The position numbers and the translations under genes were made by a program. Shown here piece by piece: positions 42,501 to 49,310 of a stretch of DNA of 49,310 bases. This stretch comes from Paracoccaceae bacterium (GTDB lineage: Bacteria > Pseudomonadota > Alphaproteobacteria > Rhodobacterales > Rhodobacteraceae), in the NCBI GenBank assembly GCA_027492585.1, contig JAPUEK010000079.1, forward strand, positions 1-49,310, given 5' to 3'. How positions within the stretch are numbered: position 1 is the first letter of the stretch; the number at the start of each line of letters is the position of its first letter. Under the pieces are notes generated by a model. It searched no databases. It saw only the letters and a list, made by a program, of their open reading frames with translations, and was not told the origin of the DNA.

Positions 42501-42522
42501 AAAAATCCTTCAAAGGATTTTT
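42501..42522 (+). promoter_or_regulatory. Inverted repeat containing the aat ribosome site
   Basis: AAAAATCCTT and AAGGATTTTT are perfect 10-base arms with only CA between (42501-42510, 42513-42522). In RNA this is a short hairpin ending in U5, like an intrinsic terminator for accC, while its second arm contains the AAGGA Shine-Dalgarno seven bases before the aat GTG. The same structure could thus limit both read-through and translation. Confidence 0.6.
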
Positions 42523-42524
42523 CC

Positions 42525-43235
42525 GTGACCAAACTGACACCCGAGATCCTGTTGCAGGCCTATGCCATGGGGGTCTTTCCCATGGCCGAAAGCCGCGACG
42601 ACCCGACGATCCACTGGATCGACCCGCGCCGCCGCGGGATCTTCGGGATCGAAGGCTTCCACATCTCCCGCTCCCTGCGCCGCGCAATCCTTCGGGCGGA
42701 TTACAGCGTCAGCATTGACCGGGATTTCGCCGGTGTGGTGGCGGGCTGCGCCGCACGCGAGGAAACCTGGATCAATGCCGAAATCTTCTCGCTTTACAGC
42801 GCCTTGCACGAGCGGGGCCGCGCCCGTTCGCTGGAGGTCTGGTCGCCCGATGGCGCCCTCATCGGCGGGGTTTACGGTGTTGTTCTGGGCGGCGCCTTCT
42901 TCGGGGAAAGCATGTTCTCACGCCGGACGGATGCTTCGAAGATCGCGCTTGCCTGGCTGATCCACCGGCTGCGGGCGGGTGGGTTCACGCTCTTCGACAC
43001 GCAGTTCCTGACGCCGCATCTGGCCTCGCTCGGCGCGGAGGAGATTTCGCGGGCCGAGTATCATCGCCGGCTGGCAGAAGCCCTGCCCCTGCCCGCCCGC
43101 TTCGCGCCGGAAGGCTACTGGCCGTCGCCGGTATCGGTCGCCTCGTCGCCCTCGACGGCAGGCTCTTCGGTCGCAGGCTCCACCTCCGGCAGCACCAGAT
43201 CCGGCACGTCGCAGCGCAGCACCCAGACATCATAG
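42525..43235 (+). CDS. aat: Leucyl/phenylalanyl-tRNA-protein transferase
   Basis: Adds Leu or Phe to N-terminal Lys/Arg of proteins, marking them for ClpAP degradation (N-end rule). 236 residues. Motifs: LLQAYAMGVFPMAE near the N-terminus, WIDPRRRGIF, GVYGVVLGGAFFGESMFSRR and TLFDTQFLTPHLASLGA. GTG start at 42525, with AAGGA in the hairpin just upstream. The Ser/Thr-rich C-terminal 35 residues (ending RSTQTS) lie over the 3' end of the convergent DUF2155 gene: the overlap is 121 bases. Confidence 0.94.
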   Translation: MTKLTPEILLQAYAMGVFPMAESRDDPTIHWIDPRRRGIFGIEGFHISRSLRRAILRADYSVSIDRDFAGVVAGCAAREETWINAEIFSLYSALHERGRARSLEVWSPDGALIGGVYGVVLGGAFFGESMFSRRTDASKIALAWLIHRLRAGGFTLFDTQFLTPHLASLGAEEISRAEYHRRLAEALPLPARFAPEGYWPSPVSVASSPSTAGSSVAGSTSGSTRSGTSQRSTQTS

Positions 43236-43552
43236 CGCGGATGATCGAGCGCCGAGAGCGCCGGGCTGGAGGCCACCATCCAGCCGGCGAAGACCGGCTC
43301 GGTCGCATCGGCATCGAGGATCGTCAGATGGGCATAGGCCTCGGGCGTGGAATTGTCGGCGGGATAACGGCAGGAATCGAGCTGCACGGTCAGCCGCCCC
43401 TCGATCTTGGCCTGTCCGTCGGCCAGCAGGAGATCGCTGACGGTTCCGGTCAGCTTGTCGAGAATCCGCAGCTTCGCCCCCGGCGCCTCGGCGAAATCCT
43501 GCGCCGCAAGCGGCGAGGCAAGGCCGAGCGTCAGCGCGAAGGCCAGCCTCAC
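43115..43552 (-). CDS. DUF2155 periplasmic protein
   Basis: 145 residues from GTG 43552, with signal peptide (VRLAFALTLGLASPLAAQ). The DUF2155 pattern is visible: AKLRILDKLTGTVSDLLL, CRYPADNSTPEAYAHLTILD, PVFAGWMVASSPALSALDHPRYDVWVLRC. The tail is acidic ([16 protein letters not shown]) and is the part antisense to the aat 3' end. Function unknown; two cysteines may be bridged. It starts within a 4-base overlap of the MlaD-like gene stop (GTGA) and follows the NDUFA12 gene in the same operon. Confidence 0.88.
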   Translation of the reverse strand: MRLAFALTLGLASPLAAQDFAEAPGAKLRILDKLTGTVSDLLLADGQAKIEGRLTVQLDSCRYPADNSTPEAYAHLTILDADATEPVFAGWMVASSPALSALDHPRYDVWVLRCDVPDLVLPEVEPATEEPAVEGDEATDTGDGQ

Positions 43553-44019
43553 GGCTGATCCCCGGCAGGTTTGTCGCCGGACTGGCCGCCGACCCATTTC
43601 ATCAGCAGCGTCAGCAGGCTGACCGAACCTTGGGTATCCTCGATCTCGCCGCCCGGCGCCAGCATATCGGGCGAGCCGCCCGGCACCAGCTCGACGAAAT
43701 TGCCGCCAAGAAGGCCCTCGGAGGAGATCAGGATGGCGGAATCGTCGGGCAGTTGCACGGACTTGTCCACCATCACCGTGGCATCGGCGAAATAGGTCTG
43801 CGGGTTCAGCTTCAGCTCGGCGATCGTGCCGACCTTGACCCCGGCGAGCCGCACGTCGGAGCCGGGCTTGATCCCCTCGACCGAGCGGAAGGAGGCCTTG
43901 AGCGGGTAGCTTCCCGAGGCACCGCCAAGCCCGCTTCCGCCCATCGCATAGGCGAGAAACCCGATGGCAACGGCCAGAACCACGGCTCCGGCAAAGACTT
44001 CTGCGCGGTTCTCGGACAT
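43549..44019 (-). CDS. mlaD: MlaD/MCE-family outer-membrane lipid asymmetry protein
   Basis: 156 residues. An N-terminal transmembrane helix (about 8-28, VFAGAVVLAVAIGFLAYAMGG) is followed by one MCE domain (YPLKASFRSVEGIKPGSDVRLAGVKVG pattern, SEGLLGGNFVELVPGG). Mla-type MCE proteins bind lipid in the periplasm and pair with MlaE/MlaF, which here are encoded 16 kb away (26400-27937). It shares one base with the NDUFA12 stop (TAATG) and overlaps the DUF2155 gene by 4. Confidence 0.9.
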   Translation of the reverse strand: MSENRAEVFAGAVVLAVAIGFLAYAMGGSGLGGASGSYPLKASFRSVEGIKPGSDVRLAGVKVGTIAELKLNPQTYFADATVMVDKSVQLPDDSAILISSEGLLGGNFVELVPGGSPDMLAPGGEIEDTQGSVSLLTLLMKWVGGQSGDKPAGDQP

Positions 44020-44393
44020 TATTCGGGCTGCCAGGCCTCATAGTCCCGGCGCAGGGCCGGGGCGGCGCTGCGGATCGAGCCGGGCGGCGCATAGGCCGCT
44101 TCGGAACCGGTGAGGTTTTCCTGATGCGGCTTTTCCCAGGGCTTGTGGGCCAGCGGCGCCTTGGTCGGCGGCTGGTCCCAGGTGAAATGCAGCCAGCCGT
44201 GCCAATCCGGGCTGACGCGGCTCGCCTCGGTCTCGCCGTTGTAGATCACCCAGCGGCGCTTGCCGTCGCGGGTCTGGTAATAGACGTTGCCCTGATCGTC
44301 CTCACCGACCTTCACCCCCTTGCGCGCGGTGAAGATCTGCGTGCCGAGCGTCTGGCTGTTCCACCAGGTGAGCAGGCGCTTGAGAAAATACAT
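44019..44393 (-). CDS. NADH:ubiquinone oxidoreductase subunit NDUFA12 homologue
   Basis: Accessory subunit of respiratory complex I, found in alphaproteobacteria and mitochondria. 124 residues. Pattern: [20 protein letters not shown]-like start, [25 protein letters not shown] and a C-terminal PYEPWQP-like end (DYEAWQPE). The core complex I genes are not in the window. First gene of the NDUFA12-mlaD-DUF2155 operon on the minus strand. Confidence 0.9.
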   Translation of the reverse strand: MYFLKRLLTWWNSQTLGTQIFTARKGVKVGEDDQGNVYYQTRDGKRRWVIYNGETEASRVSPDWHGWLHFTWDQPPTKAPLAHKPWEKPHQENLTGSEAAYAPPGSIRSAAPALRRDYEAWQPE

Positions 44394-44572
44394 CGGGGCC
44401 TCCGGGAGTGTTTGCCCTGATATGGCCGAAAGGGCGGGCGAGGTCTAGGGGACAGTCGCAGGCCCTGCTGCTTTCCGCCCGGCAATCGCCTGCATATGCG
44501 GCAAATCAGGCGCGGCTTTGGGTGAGCCCGGCAGAAGGAACCGCCCGGTCGGCATGGACACCCGGCCATATG

Positions 44573-44601
44573 AAAAGGGCGCCCCCGAAGGCGCGCCCTT
44601 T
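44573..44601 (-). terminator. Intrinsic terminator of clpX
   Basis: 9-bp perfect stem AAAGGGCGC/GCGCCCTTT (44574-44582, 44593-44601). On the minus strand it ends in TTTT and lies 20 bases after the clpX stop. Confidence 0.85.
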
Positions 44602-44621
44602 GCCGATCCTGCGATCCGGCC

Positions 44622-45887
<1,266 letters not shown>

Positions 45888-46007
45888 GGGTATCCTCTGC
45901 CCTTCGCCCCTTGCGGGACCTCGGTGAAAGTCTAGGCCAAGGCCCGCGCCTCCACAATGCGAAATCTCCCCCCGGCCCCGCACCCGGCGGGGCCGGGGAG
46001 AAATGCC

Positions 46008-46637
46008 CTATTTCTCGGCGTCCGCCTTGCCGCGGTTTTCGAGAATCTCGTCGATCAGGCCCCAGGCCTTGGCATCCTCTGCCGACATGAAATTGTCGCG
46101 CTCAAGCGCGGCCTCTACAGCCTCATAGCTGTTGCCGGTGTGCTTGACGTAGATCTCGTTCAGCCGGCGTTTCAGCTTTTCGGTCTCGCGGGCGTGGATC
46201 ATGATGTCCGTCGCCTGCCCCTGATAGCCGCCGGAGGGCTGGTGGACCATGACGCGGGAATTCGGGAGCGAGAAGCGCATCCCCTTTTCCCCGGCCTGCA
46301 ACAGCAGCGAGCCCATGGAGGCCGCCTGTCCGATCACCAGCGTCGAGACCTTCGGCCGGATGTATTGCATCGTGTCGTAGATCGACAGGCCGGAGGTCAC
46401 GACCCCGCCGGGGCTGTTGATATACATGGAGATTTCCTTGGTCGGATTCTCCGCCTCAAGGAACAGGAGCTGGGCGCAGATCAGGCTCGACATGCCGTCG
46501 TGGACGGGACCGGCGAGGAAGATGATCCGTTCCTTGAGCATCCGGGAATAGATGTCATAGGCCCGCTCCCCCCGGCTCGTCTGTTCGACGACCATGGGAA
46601 CGAGGGTATTCATGTAGTGGTCGATGGGATCGCGCAT
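46008..46637 (-). CDS. clpP: ATP-dependent Clp protease proteolytic subunit ClpP
   Basis: Serine peptidase forming the ClpXP barrel. 209 residues. Catalytic Ser in [11 protein letters not shown], His in [15 protein letters not shown], Asp in [11 protein letters not shown]. Contains [13 protein letters not shown] and the DEILENR C-terminal region. Starts at ATG 46637 with a weak ribosome site. Upstream of clpX in the same direction. Confidence 0.97.
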   Translation of the reverse strand: MRDPIDHYMNTLVPMVVEQTSRGERAYDIYSRMLKERIIFLAGPVHDGMSSLICAQLLFLEAENPTKEISMYINSPGGVVTSGLSIYDTMQYIRPKVSTLVIGQAASMGSLLLQAGEKGMRFSLPNSRVMVHQPSGGYQGQATDIMIHARETEKLKRRLNEIYVKHTGNSYEAVEAALERDNFMSAEDAKAWGLIDEILENRGKADAEK

Positions 46638-46814
46638 GGGAACCTGCCTGTTGTCCGCTTGAGGATTATCGCCGGATACTTGCCAGAGTCTTAGTGTCGC
46701 GCGCCGGGGGCTGCAAGGGCGGGCGGGGAAGGTTTGCTCCCGCCGCTCCGCGCCGCGCCTCCAAAGCCGCCCCCCGAAAGCCTGATCGCATCCCGGCCCG
46801 AGAGCCGAAACCCG

Positions 46815-46883
46815 CCCCCTTCATCTTGCCTCAAATATCCTGCGGGGAGGTCTGGAGGGGCGCAAAGCCCCTCCGGGGCCACC
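46815..46883. repeat. Dispersed AAATATCC element, copy 9 (long-hairpin type)
   Basis: AAATATCC core at 46833-46840 preceded by CTTCATCTTGCCTC and followed by TGCGGGGAGG and a hairpin GGAGGGGC-GCAAA-GCCCCTCC. Very close to the reverse complement of copy 4. It lies 20 bases after the histidine-kinase stop and upstream of clpP. Confidence 0.85.
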
Positions 46884-46902
46884 ACCGGCCGCACCGCCAG
46901 CC

Positions 46903-48228
46903 CTACCGCGCCAGCGACAGCTCCGCCCTCAGCCCCCCAAGGCCCTCGCTGTCGCCAAGCTTCAGCGCCCCGCCATGGCTGCGGGCGATCTCGGCGGCGA
47001 TGGAAAGGCCAAGACCCACCCCTCCGCCCCGGTTCGGGTCCCGCGCCGCATCGAGCCGCTTGAACGGCACCACAGCCTCTTCCCGCGCCTCCCTGGGGAT
47101 TCCCGGCCCGTTGTCCTCCACGATGAGGCGCACCTGCCGCTCCGTCACCGCGAGGCTGACTTCCGCCTTCGTGCCGTAACGCACGGCATTGCCGATGAGG
47201 TTTTCCAAGGCCCGCGTCACCGCCTCGGGCCGCAGCCGCATCATGCCCCCCGGCCAGTCCACCGCGCCGAGCGTGACGTTCTGGCCGATCCGCACCGCGT
47301 TTTCCGCCACCCGCCGCAGCAGGGCCGCCGGATCGACCGGCACCGGCTCCTCCATCGCGTCACCGCGGGCGAAGGCGAGGAATTCATCCACCATCCGCTC
47401 CATCTGCACCACGTCGCGCTTCAGCGCCTCCACCTCCTCGTCCTCGGGCAGAAAGGCCAGTCCGAGCTTCATCCGCGTCAGCGGCGTCCGCAGGTCATGG
47501 CTGACCCCGGAGAGCATGAGCGTGCGGCTCTCGATCTGCCGCTCGATCCGGGAGCGCATGTCGAGAAAGGCATTGCCCGCCGCCCGCACCTCCGTCGCCC
47601 CGCGCGGCCGGTAAGGCAGCACCTGCCCCTTGCCGAAGGCCTCCGCCGCGAGCGCCAGCCGGGTGATCGGCGTCAGCTGGTTCCGAAGGAAGACATAGGC
47701 GATCAGCGTCATCAGCACCGAGGCGAAGAGCATCAGCACCAGCAACTGATGCGGGTTGGAGGCGGAAACCCGCCCCCGGCCGACCGACACCTCCATCAGG
47801 CCCTTCGGCGTGTCGAAATAGGCCCGCACCTGATTGTCCGTGCCAAGCAGATCGACCGTCCTCAGCTCCGGCAGACCGCGCAGGACCACGATCACCTCGC
47901 GCCCCGACCAGTCCCAGAAGCCGCGCTGATCGCGGGCCGGAACCTCCTCCGCCGCCACCGGCAGACGCGGGACCAGTTCAAGCTGCGCGCCGATCCGCGC
48001 CGCCTCCGCCTGCGCCGAGGCGAGGTCCGGCGCTTCGGCCACCCCGGTCAGCAGGGCGCGGATCTCGATCCGCACGGCCTGGGTCATCTGCCGCGTCACC
48101 CCCTCGAAATGCCGCTGGATGAACATGACCGAAACGACGAGCTGGATCGTCACGATCGGCACGATCAGGATCAGCGCGGCGCGCCCGAAGAGGCTGCGGG
48201 GAAGAAGGGGCTTGAGGCGGTGAAACAT
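46903..48228 (-). CDS. EnvZ-like sensor histidine kinase
   Basis: Two-component sensor. 441 residues from ATG 48228. TM1 about 17-38, periplasmic loop to about 160, TM2 161-181, HAMP about 182-234, dimerisation/phosphoacceptor box with His244 in GVSHDLRTPLTRMK, and the kinase domain with ENLIGNAVRYG (N-box), DNGPGIP (G1) and GGVGLGLSIA (G2). Closest to the EnvZ class. No response regulator is adjacent: the neighbours are clpP and a divergent MBL hydrolase. It could act on a distant OmpR-type regulator. Confidence 0.94.
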   Translation of the reverse strand: MFHRLKPLLPRSLFGRAALILIVPIVTIQLVVSVMFIQRHFEGVTRQMTQAVRIEIRALLTGVAEAPDLASAQAEAARIGAQLELVPRLPVAAEEVPARDQRGFWDWSGREVIVVLRGLPELRTVDLLGTDNQVRAYFDTPKGLMEVSVGRGRVSASNPHQLLVLMLFASVLMTLIAYVFLRNQLTPITRLALAAEAFGKGQVLPYRPRGATEVRAAGNAFLDMRSRIERQIESRTLMLSGVSHDLRTPLTRMKLGLAFLPEDEEVEALKRDVVQMERMVDEFLAFARGDAMEEPVPVDPAALLRRVAENAVRIGQNVTLGAVDWPGGMMRLRPEAVTRALENLIGNAVRYGTKAEVSLAVTERQVRLIVEDNGPGIPREAREEAVVPFKRLDAARDPNRGGGVGLGLSIAAEIARSHGGALKLGDSEGLGGLRAELSLAR

Positions 48229-48273
48229 GCGGGCCAGATTACGCTGCCGGACCGCAGAGGGAAAGGGCAGCGC

Positions 48274-49182
48274 ATGATCACCGATTTCGGAGGAACCGAC
48301 CTCGGACGGGGACTTGAGCCGGGGACCGGGCTGGAACGTCTGCGCGCCGCCAATCCCTCGCCGATGACCGGAACCGGCACCAACACCTATCTGCTGCGGG
48401 CGGGGGAGGAGATGGCGGTGATCGACCCCGGCCCCGATCTCGCCCCGCATCTGGCGGCGATTCTCGCCCGGACCGGAAGCGCGCATCTGTCCATGATCCT
48501 CGTCACCCATGCCCATCTCGACCATTCCGCGCTCGCCCGGTCCCTGACCGAAGCGACAGGCGCGCCGGTGCTGGCCTTCGGTCCGGCAGGCTCCGGGCGC
48601 AGCGCGCTCATGCAGGGGCTGGAGGCACAGGGGCTGACGGGCGGCGGCGAGGGTATCGACCGCAGCTTCACCCCCGACCGCCTGCTGGCCGATGGCGAGA
48701 TCCTGCCCTTCGGAACAGGCCATATCGAAGCCATCCATACCCCCGGCCATATGGGCGGGCATCTGAGCTTCGCCTGGGGCGGGCGGCTCTTTTCCGGCGA
48801 TCACGCGATGGGCTGGGCGAGCTCGCTCGTCTCCCCGCCCGAAGGCGACATGGGCGCCTACATGCGCGCGCTCGAACGCCTTCTCGCGCGCGACTGGCAG
48901 GAGATGCTGCCCGGCCATGGCGAGGCCGTGGCGCCCGTTGCCCCGAGGCTCGCCGCCCTCTTGCAGCACCGCCGCGAGAGGGAGGCCTCCGTCCGCGCCG
49001 CCCTGCGGGACGGCCCGGCCACCGCGAAGGAGCTGACCGCCCGCATCTATGCCGATACGCCTGCGGCCCTCCTTCCGGCGGCGGAGCGCAATGTCCTCGC
49101 CCATCTCATTGATCTTGTGTCGAGAAACGAGATCGCCACCGAGCCGCCCCTGACTGCGGCCTCCCGGTTTCAGGCCCTTTGA
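48274..49182 (+). CDS. MBL-fold metallohydrolase, LACTB2-like
   Basis: 302 residues. Metal motif THAHLDHS (HxHxDH), GHMGGH, SGDHAMGW and PGHG show a complete two-metal metallo-beta-lactamase fold. The C-terminal part (about 230-302; AALRDGPATAKELTARIYAD) is a winged-helix-like domain as in LACTB2-type nucleases. Cellular substrate is unknown; RNA or glyoxalase-like substrates are both possible. ATG 48274 has AAAGGG upstream and is 45 bases from the kinase start, so the two promoters overlap. Confidence 0.88.
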   Translation: MITDFGGTDLGRGLEPGTGLERLRAANPSPMTGTGTNTYLLRAGEEMAVIDPGPDLAPHLAAILARTGSAHLSMILVTHAHLDHSALARSLTEATGAPVLAFGPAGSGRSALMQGLEAQGLTGGGEGIDRSFTPDRLLADGEILPFGTGHIEAIHTPGHMGGHLSFAWGGRLFSGDHAMGWASSLVSPPEGDMGAYMRALERLLARDWQEMLPGHGEAVAPVAPRLAALLQHRREREASVRAALRDGPATAKELTARIYADTPAALLPAAERNVLAHLIDLVSRNEIATEPPLTAASRFQAL

Positions 49183-49262
49183 CCGCGCCCGCCCTCCGCC
49201 TGCATTTTTCTTCACCGGCCCTCTTGCCCCCCCCGGAACCCCTTGCTATACGGCCCCCGTGT

Positions 49263-49310
49263 TCCGGCGTAGCTCAGCGGTAGAGCAGTTGACTGTTAAT
49301 CAATTGGTCG
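49263..49310 (+). tRNA. tRNA-Asn (anticodon GUU), 3' part beyond window
   Basis: The acceptor arm starts TCCGGCG, the D-arm is AGCTCAGCGGTAGAGC, and the anticodon stem GTTGA/TCAAT encloses CTGTTAA with anticodon GTT. The window ends in the variable/T-arm region. Confidence 0.93.

Overview
The window is a stretch of GC-rich chromosome from an alphaproteobacterium, most likely family Rhodobacteraceae (order Rhodobacterales). This placement is inferred from gene neighbourhoods and protein families, not from a database search. The indicators are a sulfite-reduction operon flanked by DUF2849 and DUF934 genes, an NDUFA12 / MlaD-like / DUF2155 / aat cluster, an SSB with a long Gly linker, a translation factor IF3 without a plain ATG start, and alr followed by an MlaE/MlaF-type ABC pair. 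No prophage, insertion sequence or CRISPR array is visible. Nearly everything is housekeeping.

Layout. 1-1184: 3' end of a peptide-type ABC ATPase and a small membrane-anchored protein. 1482-5244: lytic transglycosylase (-), ssb, sufT, a SatD-type regulator paired with a DUF3307 membrane protein behind an array of about 29-bp repeats, and a HesB/IscA-type protein. 5484-8373: tpiA, a DMT permease and a cytochrome P450. 8496-13940: an Lrp-type regulator divergent from cobA-DUF2849-cysI-cysH-DUF934 (siroheme and sulfate/sulfite reduction), then ferredoxin-NADP reductase. 14204-18924: an Ala-rich anchored protein, infC, an XdhC-type protein and a large OmpA-family lipid/peptidoglycan-facing protein. 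19358-21124: a Rossmann-like protein of unknown function and two small proteins. 21279-24884: pyrC, pyrE and dnaB. 25354-31001: alr, mlaE-like, mlaF-like, a membrane coiled-coil protein, a PqiA-like protein and radA. 31020-36364: cvpA, purF, a DUF1801 protein, an SDR and kup. 36368-40365: a luciferase-like oxidoreductase and preA/preT (pyrimidine degradation), all on the minus strand. 40603-43235: accB, accC and aat. 43115-46637 (minus): DUF2155, MlaD-like, NDUFA12, clpX and clpP. 46903-49310: an orphan EnvZ-like kinase, an MBL-fold hydrolase, and the 5' part of tRNA-Asn(GUU).

Working together: cobA makes the siroheme precursor used by cysI, cysH feeds sulfite to cysI, and fpr may supply reduced ferredoxin. 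pyrC and pyrE make pyrimidines while preA/preT reduce them. cvpA-purF is the classic purine pair. ClpX and ClpP sit together, and Aat, which marks N-end-rule substrates, is nearby.

The most unusual structure outside genes is a family of dispersed intergenic elements built on an AAATATCC core. There are nine loci and twelve arms, always at gene 3' ends (tandem or convergent gaps) and never in divergent gaps, with one 62-bp copy perfectly repeated in inverse orientation 36 kb away. The second is the palindromic TGCAAGCC tandem array in front of satD. A probable one-base frame anomaly at the start of infC is the main quality concern.
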